From: Aquila chrysaetos chrysaetos | Lineage: Eukaryota > Chordata > Aves > Accipitriformes > Accipitridae | Direction: 5' to 3' | NCBI RefSeq assembly: GCF_900496995.4 | Contig: NC_044009.1 | Coordinates: 35,301,505-35,365,504 of the forward strand | DNA: 64,000 nucleotides | In this document: positions 10,749 to 22,700 of the stretch, in pieces | How positions within the stretch are numbered: position 1 is the first letter of the stretch | Layout of the letters: every line of letters starts with the position of its first letter | Notes under the pieces: generated by a model | The model's database searches: none | Seen by the model: the letters and a program-made list of their open reading frames with translations, nothing else | What the model was told of the DNA's origin: nothing | Made by a program: the position numbers and the translations under genes

Positions 10749-13700
10749 GTAAGCCGGGCGCCCACCTTGCAGGGAGGGAGGAAGGGCGGCGGGGCGTGGG
10801 GGGGAGACGCTGCGCGGGTGCGCGGCGGAGCAAGGGGCGCGGAAAGCCCTTTTCTGCCCCGGCGGGCGCCTGAGGGGGGAAGGCGGCGCGGTGACGGGCC
10901 TTCCGCCCCGACGCTTCCCGGCGCCTCCGGGCGTTGCGCCGGGTGGCAAAGTCCAACTGCGTGGAAGCAACGTGGGAAACTTAGAAGGAGGAGCGAAAAA
11001 GGGAGGAAAAAAACCCCCCAAACCTTCCTCCCGGAGCACTCGCTTCGCCTGGGGCGTCGCGAAAGCCGGCCGCTGCCCCGCCGCCCCCGGGTGCCAGGTT
11101 CCCGGTGCCCGGGGTGCCGGGGGCCGAGCCGGGGCAGCGCCGGGCCGGCGGCGCGGAGCGGAGCGGTGGGAGGGAGGCGGGTCTTTGGCCTCTTACCTGG
11201 AGAGGAGAAATAACCCGAACTCAGGCAGGTCCCCCGCCGGGCGTCAAGCCGTCGTTTTTATTCGCTGCTTTATGCGCAGAGAGGGAGAGGCAGGAGGCTT
11301 ACCCAGCCTTTCAGAAGGCAGGTGGAAAAGTTTGGCGTTGAGGAAATTCTTGTAAGCCAAAGCCGCTAGCTTGGGGAGAGCTGCTGGGGAACGAGTTCAG
11401 CTCTTTGCTGAATGGTTGCACCTCGCATATTTTTGTATCCTTTGATAGTAGCAGGCTCGGTTTTGTAGCTAAAGATGTCAGGTAAAACTCCATGGCAAGA
11501 GTGTTGAACTGGAGTAACTGAGCACCGGTATTAATAAATTGCTGTACAGGGGGATTTGGTGAGACGGTATCAGCAATTTTTCTCAGGGAATTTTAAAAAG
11601 TGGTTTTCTTCTTGATGTCAGAACGAGGTTTGTGGGGGAAGAAGTGAAAGAAGATGAGGAGAGGGAAGATCTGAGAAAAGTCAGAGAACACATTAAAAGG
11701 AATTGAAAAGGAGAAGAAAGTCTGGAGGGGAGAATAAAAAGCGAAAAGCAGATATAGTGCAGATATAGTGTGAAAAAGCACAGGGTAAAAAGATGCCACA
11801 AAAGCAGGACTGGTTGTTAAAATATCTTGTTTAGTTAATAGAGAGGATGAAAGAGGCAGTTGGTTGAAATGTGCTATTTAGAAAAAGTCACTCCAGTAGG
11901 TGGCTGACTTAAAGATTTTTCTTCACAGTTTGACCAGCTCAGTACTATTTAGATACTATTTGGCACTTACACAGTGGAAAATTCATGAGTATACTGGGAA
12001 GTAGTGGTAAAAATCACTGCATAACATCACTGAATATTTTCCTTGCTGTTCAGCCAAACCTATTATTAAGTCATATTAAAAAAACGCAGTAGGAATGTGA
12101 TTGACAGTGCATTACTACTAAATACAAAACACTACTCAGCAGATTCCTTATTTAAACACCAGAGTAGTAGCCTTGTGGGTTTGGGACAGCCAAGGTCCAT
12201 TTTAGCCTGGTTAGTGAAAGTTTTTTACTGTGGGGCCATCATTGTTGTGGCATAGAAATAGGTTTAGGGCAATTTTTTTTCTCAGCTTAAACCTACTGCC
12301 ACTTGTCATAGAGATGTTCTTGTACTGGCAGAGGTGTCAGCTTGTATCAGTAGGGTGATCCATATCTTTTTAAAATTGTATACTACACTTTGTCAACTTT
12401 TTTTTTCTTTTTAATAACAAGCTGTGTCACAGCTGAAAATGAAACTAGGGTTCCTGTATAATTTTGAAAATGATACTCCTAATCTTTGTGTGGCATCTTT
12501 GGTGGGATATTCATTCTAAAACTCTCTCCCGAAAGCAGTGCCAGTTATTTCAGTAATACTGCAGTTGCACCCACAAACTGGTTCACGTATGAGCCTATCA
12601 TGCTGTGTGTTACTAAGTGATGATTATTGATTACATTTTATGGTACCTGCTGTGTGTTACTGCATTCGCAGATAGGCATCAAGACAAGATTCTCTACCCA
12701 GTAAGCTTGCAAATTAATCAGGGGTTGATCCAATCAGTATGTGTTAAAATGAAAGGAAGAATTCTCATTGATAGGATTGGACTTAGAAAACAGCCTCATT
12801 TTATCTCCCCTGATTTTATAATAACTTTGAGAGAGGTTTGTTCCCTCCCCCCCCCCCCCCCCCCCGAAGTAAAGAATACTCACTAAAGAGCAGGAAAATG
12901 TACTTAACATGGCTTATATGAAAGAGAGAGTATAATGTACAAACAGCAGTTGCTGTACTTTTCTGGTAGCATGTCTCAGAATGTGATTACACTTTTAAAA
13001 ATGAAATTCCTGTGAAAGTGATACCGAATCATATCCATATGTGAATATTTGTTTGTTCTTATACAGGCAATGATGCTTTTACCATTCGCCATGACACACT
13101 GAGCAAGTGTATACAAGTTAAAAACTCACGGATAGTGATAGATGACTGCAAGGACACAAGTGAAGCTTTATGGAAATGGGTATCCCAGAATCGCCTCTTT
13201 CATTTGGGGTCCAAGCAGTGCCTGGGACTTGATATATTCACCAAATCACTGTCTCGCCTGAAAATGGTTGATTGTAACTCAGTACTAATGCTGTGGTGGC
13301 GATGTGCTGATGCTTCTATCCTTGGTGCATCTCAGTACAAAGTGACTATCAAGAGTACCTATGTAACTGCAAGCATAAATGCAACAGACCAGTGGAGAAG
13401 CAACAGTTCCTCCAATGATATATGTCAGTATCCTTACCATGGTAAGTTTGCACAGGGGACTGGAGGATTTTTTTGTTGTTGTGTTAAGGGCTTTTTGCTG
13501 TATATCTGTGCCAGTAAATTCTTAAAATTAATCATATGAAAAGACTGATCAGTAAGGCAATAGAATGTTTTGCTGTAGAGAGATACTGATATTCAATTAC
13601 AAAACTTTAACTGTTTTTAATAAAAAAATGAATATGCACAACTGCAGAAGTTGTGTTATCCAGTGGCTTTCTTATCATGTTTAAATCCCTCCCCCCATCT

Positions 13701-16700
13701 TTTAGTAAGAGCTTATTTAATTATGAAATATCAACCACCTTATCAGAACTGAAACTGTCCTCTTCACAGTGATGGGAATTTTGCTGTTAGCAGGGTTTGA
13801 GGATATTTTCTTTGCTGGTAGGCTGTAAAATCAAATTCAGTGCATGCTGCTAGCTTGCTGCCTGTTGGACTGTCAGGAACCATCCGTTTGCTTTGGTCTG
13901 GTACTCTGTCCACTTGTCACAGAAGCCAGTCTCATCTGAAGTCTCATGCTTGCTGGAAGAAGTGGTGAAAACTTGCTTTACCATATCTAAGAGAAGAATT
14001 TTCTTTGTATTTGAATTGTTGAGAGTGGCCAGTCTGAAGACCCCAGTAGGCTCAAGTTTGAAATGTTTTACCTCTCCTGTATGTGTTGATTCCTAGAGCC
14101 TTGTTGTGTAGTACTCTGTGCAAATCACCTGGATTTCAACAGGACAATGTATTTATCCCTAACTTACCAGGAAGGGGGGAAACAAGTTTATGCTGTGTTA
14201 TGCCCCACTCAGAAGAAAAAGTACAGAAAAATATTTTCCTCTCATTTTTTTCAGTTCTGGCTTTGCTGTATATTATCTGTAACAACAAGAGACCATGTTT
14301 TAAGACAAGTGTGATTTGCATGCTTTTAAGTTAACTATGTCTGTACAAGCAGTAACATTGATTTGTTGTTCTTTCCTCCCCTAGACACCTTGTATATACT
14401 TCTTTGATTATTTTTTTTAATTTTTTTTTCCCTCTGCAGAGGTTTATACCAAAGATGGGAACTCGTATGGAAAACCCTGTGAGTTCCCCTTTCTGTATAA
14501 TAAGACGTGGCATCATGACTGCATTCAGGATGAAACGCATACGGGTGGGAAATGGTGTGCCACATCTGAAGATTATACTCATGATGGAAAATGGGGAATC
14601 TGCTTACAACCAGGCACGTTGGGTTTCTAAATAGCTGTCCTAAAAGTGTTCTGTCACTTTACGTATGTACAGCTCCACCTTGGTGTAGCACATTGCTGTT
14701 AAGCTGGGTAAAAGCAGGTCCCTTTTCTGTTGCAGCATTGACAGGACAATCGGTACATGTTCTGCAGTATATGTGATTAACAGTACAAAAATCACTAGAC
14801 CTTCAGTATTACAACTTCTCTTTTGAAACTTTCATGATGTCTCAGTATAGTTGTAGTTACAAGTACTTTCTGCTTCCTTTAAACAGAGGATGGTTGTCAT
14901 GATATCTGGGAACGTGATCCGGGGTCTGAAAGCTGCTACCAGTTTAGTACGCAGTCTGCTCTTTCTTGGAAGGAAGCTTATATTTCATGTCAAAGGCAAG
15001 GGGGAGATTTACTTAGCATCCAAGATGCATCTGAATTAAGTTACATACAAGGTAGGTGTAATTATTCACATAAGAATATCAGGATATCTTGACAAATTAA
15101 CATAAAGTGAAGACAGCATTTTAGTTTCTGTCTTAAAATTCTGGGTTAAAATTTGATTGTATTTAAAATACATTGGTGCTTTCATTTGTGTAGCAAAAAT
15201 GCTAATCTCACTTCAGAGATTTTTTTTAAGTTTATCTGTGTGATTTCATTGTAGTGGTTAGCTGTTGCTCATATTTATAATGAGGAATGTCCCCAAAATC
15301 TCAAATACAGGGCAGAGTGGATGTTGGTGTTTCAACAGCCTGTTACCCACTTGTTATGAAATTGTCCTCACTGATGGTCAGGCTTGGCCTGGGGGAATTA
15401 CCAGTGTGCCTTTGGGAATATAAAACCAAAGGACAAACATCTGAAGGTATTGGGAGGGAAGACGTGTGCGAGTGAATTCCTTCTCAGTTCAAGAAAGTTT
15501 GCATGTCTGATGATAGTAGCAATCTTTCTCTCCTCAAATGCATGCCCTTTCAGATCACATTTTTAACTTAAAGGAGACCAATAAAAGATGAGCATTTTGT
15601 ACTAATTGTTTTCTTAAAAAAAAAATAAAGCTAAGGATGGCGTTGCTGAGATCTTTTGGATTGGCTTAAATCAACTGGACGTTTCTGGAGGTTGGCAGTG
15701 GTCAGATCACAAACCTTTGAATTTTCTCAACTGGCATCCAGGTAATGATGTTTCTGGTGGTATTAATGATATTCACAACACTAACTAGTATTTTACTTTT
15801 TTTTTTTTTTTTTTACCACCCTTCTCTATCAGACTTCATCAAAACAATCATTGTTCCATTTCTGTTAAAAGTTTGAAAGCATCTTTTCCTCCTAGCCAGT
15901 GAATCTTTCTGCACTTGTTCTATATTTATGGATGATTAGGTTAATAAATCTCTAAAAAGGTAAAACTTAAATAGTATCTTTGAGGTCCATTTTAGTAAAG
16001 AATCTACAGCTTCTCTAGCTGCTAAATTTTTCCTCCCACTGACAAAATGGCATTGACTTCCCTCAAACGTTACAGTTATTGATGTATGTGCAAGGACTGA
16101 CATTACTTAGAAGCCTAACTCGTGTTTTTAAACTTCAAGGTTGCTTAAACTTGTTTTGAGGTGAAGACGAAAGAAGTATAAAACCTTTGAAAAACCTTTT
16201 TTAATTACTCTCAAGTTCCTAGTAGAATTGGTGAGAGTCTTGTTTGTTTAGAATTTTCAGCATGTATTTGTAATATTCTCACAAATATGCCACGGATGTG
16301 TATATATGAGAATCCTGGAGGAATAATAATCAGCAATACTGAAGCTAATAATGTTGTGTCATTCAAGCTGAATTTCACCTTTTTAAAGTGGAATTCTCTT
16401 TTTCCTTCAGTTTCTAGAATAGTGCTGCAACATGAATTCTGTGAAAAGATAAGTGGTTTCTGTTAGTTCTTTGAAAGCTTTACTAATTTCTGTGAGATTT
16501 TCCAAATGTAGTCTGTCGTTTGGAAAGGTTAAGGGCCTTTCTGCTGCTTGTACTACTGGCTGCACCTTCTTCTGGAACTGTGATGACACTGTGGCACTGT
16601 AATGTAGAGCTGGAGACTAGACTATCCTGAGTTACAGTGGCATAATTTAGTCTGCAGTCATGGCAGATATACTAATGTCTACCCCTCTTATGAAGAATAC

Positions 16701-19700
16701 TTACTGGTATCTAACAGGAATTTTGCTAGCTGCAAGTTGATACCAGAAAACTTGATACCCATTACTTCTTGTCCTTTCACTGTACACCTCTGAAAAGAGC
16801 CTGGCACTGTCTCCCGTTGTACTCTCCCATGAAGAACTTAGATCCACCCTGAGCCTTTTCTATGTGAGACGGAACAAACCCAGTGCAGGGGGGGCTGGGG
16901 TGCTCTGTGTAGGACACAGCTCGGGTTTGCATTGGGGTTCAGAGAAAGAGAAAGCCAGAAAGTGTTAGTGGAAAGGAGCTCCAAGGGAAGCTGGGAACTG
17001 CAAAAAAGAGTTCTCCTCTGTGACGTTTTTAACTGGGGCTTTGTCTCAGGTTTCTGTTAAGGTAAGGGTTATGGTTAGCATTGAGAGAAGGAATGCAAAG
17101 CTGTGTTTGGAGTGGGGCTGGAAAGGGGCTGCCAAAGGAAACTGAGGGCTGCAAAAAGGGTTCTCCCCTGAGATGTTTCTAGTCTGGGAAAGTGCTCAGC
17201 CAAGGGTTTGTTGTATTGTAAATAAAACATTCCTCCTGGTTCTATGATTAAACATTGGAAGAGAAGTCCAGATTCCTTGATTCTGAAACTTTCTCTCTTA
17301 CAGAAAACTTTCTGTGGGTCCTGTGGTAGGACGGGTGCCTTCATTCAAAGCAAGTTATGTTCTTCAATTACAAAGTGCTGTACTATGCAAAGTATATTAT
17401 TCTTGTATTGAAAACCAATAGAAAAAGGAAGAGTCACTACCTTACTGTTTGATAACTTGTGCTCTTCTGTTTTTTATTTGTTCCTGTCTATAGATATGCA
17501 GAGTTTGTCCCCACTGGATGGGACTAGCTGTGTGGTGATGAATGCTGCCTCAGGTCAGTGGCAGAGTTACCATTGTGGGACTCCACTTCCATATATTTGC
17601 AAAAAGTCACTCAATGAAGTTTCAAGCCTTCCAGGTAGGACAGCTTGCAATTTTTTTTTATGTGTTAATATGAGTGTAGTGTTCACTTTGGAGTCTTTTT
17701 TTCCCTCCCCAAGCTATCTTAGGCATCTCTGCCAAAACACTTTTTCAACAGCTTTGGGTATTTTTAGCAGAGCAGAAGCAAACTCTGTATCTTCAGTGTT
17801 AAGCTGATGCATCACAAACAGCTTTCATTTTTTGCAGCTTTCTCATTCACACGTAAAGCATTTCCCAGCACAGTCCTGCCCTTTTCATCATGTTTTCCTC
17901 CATGGCTTGTGTCTTCTTTCATGTGTTACTGAAAGTCTGGAACTGGCAGTTGCACCTCGAACCTTTCCATCTCTGTTTTAAGCCCATTTCTCTCACTCTG
18001 GGTGTATATTGCCATAAAATGGGACCTACCTGGGGCTTGGATCAAACTCTGTTGAATTCAAGTAGAAGTAGTTAAATGACCTTACTATCCTTTGAAACCA
18101 GGCCCAGCGCTGGGAATCAGGGTGCAAGAATTGGTAGCTTGTCCAGTGTGTAATCTTTACTGGATCCATAACAGCTCTTATGAGATATTTATTACACACG
18201 CACACGCGCGCACATACAACTGCTTCCATGCTTTTAGCCATTTACCTACACCTGGATGTCCCACCCTTCCCATATCCGTGGCATGTTCTTACATGTTCTT
18301 CTTCTTTGGCCTTACCCACTTTCCAGGGCTCATGCTTGTGGGGCTCTCATGGGAAAATTTTTTTACTGGAAGGTGATTGTCCTTGGATGAGGGGGAGGAC
18401 GAGGGGATAAGAGGGATGAAGCAGTGTCGTGGAGGTGGAAAGTGTCATGGAGTGTCTCTGGCTAAGGTCCATTCTCTCCAGCTCCCCCAGGAGGGGTATG
18501 TGCCTTTCAGGGGAAAAAAAAAGTAATAAGCCGTTTAAATTTAACTGAACTGGTTCAAATTTTTCAATGATTCCTTGAAAACTAGTTGTCAATTAACCAT
18601 CCTTATCTGTTCTCTGGCTCCTCAGTGGGGTATGTGGAGTTGTTACCAGTATTTATACAGTGTTTTATTAATTAAAAACCAAAATTATTGTGATTGAAGT
18701 ATTTTATAGTGTGTCTCGAACCAGAATGGCTATTAGTATACACCTTTTTCAGCGTGCATTAAAAACAGTTGGAATTCTTGAATATCTTCATTTTCAGAAG
18801 AAAAAAATATTTAAAACTAAGCATTTGTTTCATTGCGAGTTATTCAAAATTGGTCTTATGCGTGATACTGCATATAGATAATAATGCCCTATAAAAGTGC
18901 AAACCCTTGCTAGAACAAAACAAGGAACTTTTTTTGAAGCTGCTGTCCTGTAATGAAGTAACTTGATTTGCCTTTAATTGCTTTTGAAATCTTGCTTACA
19001 ATTACTTCTGAACCTTTCACTTGCACTAAGACCAGCTTAATGCAATGCATTCCAGCTTTTTACTTTCATTCCCACTAACTTCTCTCTCCTTCTGCCAACT
19101 TCATGGCCCCAAAATATTATGAATCCCCATAATGCTGCTCAGTCAAGTCTATTTGCTTGACTAAACTGTGACCCTTTCTTAAAATATTAACCCTGAAGAG
19201 ATGTGAATGCATTCTGATTGCTGCATTCTGGCTGGTTTTCAAGGTGCTGCCGGATTTAAAACATGAAGAAAATGCCAACCCATCACACTAGCCAGTGTAA
19301 AACAAAAGCCTCTAATTCCATTTCTCTTCACTATTAGAGTTTTGGAGACACTTGGATACTCGCTGTGATTCAGGCTGGGTTCCCCACAATGGTTTTTGCT
19401 ACATGCTGATAAACAACCAGGCACCTTGGAGTACAGCAGATGAGTTGTGCAAAGCAAATAAGAGTAACCTCATCAGCATACACTCATTAGCAGATGTCGA
19501 ACTGGTTGTTACAACGCTTCATAATGGTGAGTTGAGATACTTGTGAAGGTCAAGCACCAAGTGCTGCACGCCAAAAATTACAAACCGCTTTCCATGTTCT
19601 AGCATATGATTGTCGTAACTTCTAGCTTTTAAATGAAGGTGTTAATGCTGAGCTTGTACACAGGCTGGTGCTGAGTGTTGCTGTTCAGGTCTAGGCCCAC

Positions 19701-19739
19701 TATGTTAGCTCTTGTTTTGGTTTGATCTATTTTACTTAC

Positions 19740-19774
<35 letters not shown>

Positions 19775-22700
19775 CTGGGCTAACCTACTTCTAGTTGCCT
19801 AGTACCTTGTGTTTAATTTTCTCATTCAAAGAGAGTAGGAGATAGTTGGGTGAGTATTTTGACTACTGGGTCACTGAACTAATGAATGTTATCTGTACTC
19901 TTTGGTCTTATGTTTTTGTCTGCACTCCAAAAAACTTTGTTGAGTTTTTTTGCTTGTGTGTTCATTATTTCTGGGTTGGGTTTTTTTTCTGTTTGTTACC
20001 CTCTCTGTGAAACTTACTTATATTCATGAACATAAATTAAGAAACAAGATAATGAAAATACGTTGCACTTGTCTCAAATCCCCTTTCTCGCTGTAAGAAA
20101 AGAAATTGTGGCATTTATGCTGTGCAGTATAGCGATAAAAACCTAATTTTGCTGACTTCACATTCCTTTCCAATTAGTTTGAATATTATTTTGAAACTAC
20201 AGTGTTCTCCTAATTTTAAATTACAGATGCTAAAGAAGAAATGTGGATGGGTCTCAGGAATGAAGATGTACCAACCTTGTTCAAATGGTCAGATCACTCA
20301 GCTGTGGTTTTTACATATTGGGATCAGAATGAACCAAAAGTTCCTTTTAACAGCACTCCTAACTGTGTGTCATATTCAGGCGAGGTAGGAATACAGCGTT
20401 GGGTTTTTTAGGGGTTTTTTTTCCATCATAGTAGAGGCAACATTGATGTGTGTGAAAGTCAAGGAGGGGGTTCAAGCAGATAACTGATTTTATTTCTGGA
20501 ATAATCTTTAAAATACAGTTAATCATTTTTCTAAAAGCAAATTTCTTAAAATTATGTAGCCAACACTTGGTAGCTGTGTACTGCAAAGAATGGAAGAAAT
20601 TGCTCACAGCTCTGAGACTGCCACTGCTGTTGACCAGCCAGTTGTCCTTGTCACTCTGCATTTTGGGTTACCGTATTCTTGCGTGTCTGGGGCAGAGAGC
20701 TAGGAAGGAGGTGGGCCGAACTATTGAAAGGAAAAGCTGGGTTCAGTCATCTCCAGGACCAGTTTGGGCCTCCCTCTCTGAGGATGGGTAGTGAGATACC
20801 TCGGTAAGAAAAGAGAGGGTAGACACTGGGGGGATACAGTACAGAAGAAGCAAGGGGTGGGTGGGGGAAGGAGATCACAAAGGTGAGTGGAGAGGAAAGC
20901 AGGCTATATCCCATCTCCCAGACTGAGTAGAAAACTGGGGCAAGCATCTGCTTGCTGTGCTGTCAGGCTGGCAGTGGAGCTCATGTGCCCAGCTCCTCTG
21001 AGCTGTCTCGTCCCCAGCTCCGCAGTAAGCTGAGCACACCCCCTGCACCCATTCCCTCCCTAATCTGAGAGAGGTGGCACCACCCTGGCCTTTTCTTCCC
21101 TTTTCAGATATGATCCAGAATCCTTCCATCTCCACATTTGTCAGCTTTCTCTCTCCCTTCCAAACGTGCACCTATGCATATAATACAGGGCATCCCACCC
21201 ACAGTATTTTTGCTAGAGGCATTTTGGCTTTTCCCCTTATGACAACTCAGCCCCCACGCTATGAAAATTGAGATTTTAGATTTTAAATACTTTTTTTTCC
21301 CCTTTCCTTCTCACAGTTGGGACAGTGGAGAGTCAAATCCTGTGAAGAAAAATTGAAATATGTGTGCAAGAAAAAAGGAGAGATTTTGAATGAAACGAAA
21401 TCAGATAGAAGTTGTTCACTGGAAGAGGTAATAGGAAGTCTATTTCTTATACTTTCAGTTGGTTCAGAAACCTGCATAAAATCACTTACTTCCTCTACTT
21501 CCCATTTCCTTCTTGCCCATACAATAAAATCTATGGAACATTTTAGCTGAAAAAGGATATTTATATATCATGAGCCAAATTTCAGATTCTCCTAAGCAGG
21601 CTTTGGATGTACTACCACTCTATTGATGAAAGTATTATGAACTTGGACCCAGGAGATGATGTGTTTTATTTATTTGTTTGTTTGGAAAAAAAAAAAAAAA
21701 AATTACTAGATATGTAATTGCTAATGCCATTTGTTCTGTGGTTTTTGCTTTAAGTATGTTTTAAAATTTAGGATAAGCACTTTGCAACATAAAGATATGC
21801 AGAAATTGATAATCGAAATTAGTTTTCTGTTACACTTCATTTGGCTCTCATTTTTGTTCTTTGACTTGAATAAAGGTGGTGGGTTTTTTTGGTTGTTTCA
21901 GCTTTTTGTGGTGTTGTGGTTTTTTTGTTTTGTTTTTTTTTTTTACAGTATAACATGTTACAGCATAAATAAGGCTTGAAAAGAAGTCTTTTCTGTTTTG
22001 AACAATCTTGGGATGGTATTACTAGCTACTTTGGAGTCCTTTGGTTCAGTTTTGTGTGGCATACTGCCTGCAACAGGAAACATGTTTACCTCCTGTCTGT
22101 CTTACTGCACAACCTGGGGGTATTTTTACTTTGTCTCTTCAGAGGTGGGCAGCATGTAGAGTTACAGCTTGCTGTGCTGTTCGGACGCTGGTGGCATTGG
22201 TAGGCTAGCAAAGACGTAACACATTAACGTTCTTTGAAATTTCAGTGTAGATATAGGGGAAAAGATTTGAATAATGTGTGAACTTAAAAAAATTCTCTAT
22301 TTTCTGTATGAAATATTTTTTTCAGAAGTAAGGAAACACTAGTAATACCCTCTTATTATTCCTCTGTTTGAATCCTGGCATTGGTGGAACAGCATGAAAA
22401 CTCCTATTGTTTTGAATAGGACTAAGCTGTTGACCTTGTGTTTCTCTCTTTAAATGCACATAGCAGTCAGAAGACTCTGCACAGTCGAGCTAAACCAGTG
22501 GTGTATTTTATTCCCGTGCTTGCTTTATTTCTTAGAGCTGTGAATCTGAGAGTTGATGATACTGCACCTTGTATGTGATGCACTGCATTTCTTTCTTGTA
22601 TATGCTGTGCCAGCTTGTGGGCACTAACCAATGTTAGCAACGATTTATTTTGTCCTGTAGATAATGCCTAAATTAGGTGGTTATGTATAAACATGTTTTT

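Larger units (their letters stand above)
10390..11250 (+). promoter_or_regulatory. LY75: CpG-island promoter spanning LY75 exon 1
   Basis: A sharply GC- and CpG-rich block in an otherwise AT-rich window. It covers the region just upstream of the start codon, exon 1 and the first 500 bp of intron 1. No TATA box is visible near the start codon, fitting a dispersed CpG-type promoter. Confidence 0.8.
15742..17493 (+). other. LY75 intron 5
   Basis: Holds a T run (about 15798-15815), the antisense CR1 fragment (16750-16905) and an imperfect 150-bp duplication (16923-17216). No gene seen. Confidence 0.7.

Noticed and set aside
10320..11039. Long minus-strand open frames (up to 239 codons) over the LY75 promoter
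   Set aside because: Low-complexity R/A/G/P composition produced by CpG-rich DNA opposite exon 1; no domain and no splice structure.
14614..14619. GT at 14618 as the normal donor for exon 3
   Set aside because: It adds 4 nt to the exon and shifts the frame; the GC donor restores the conserved junction.
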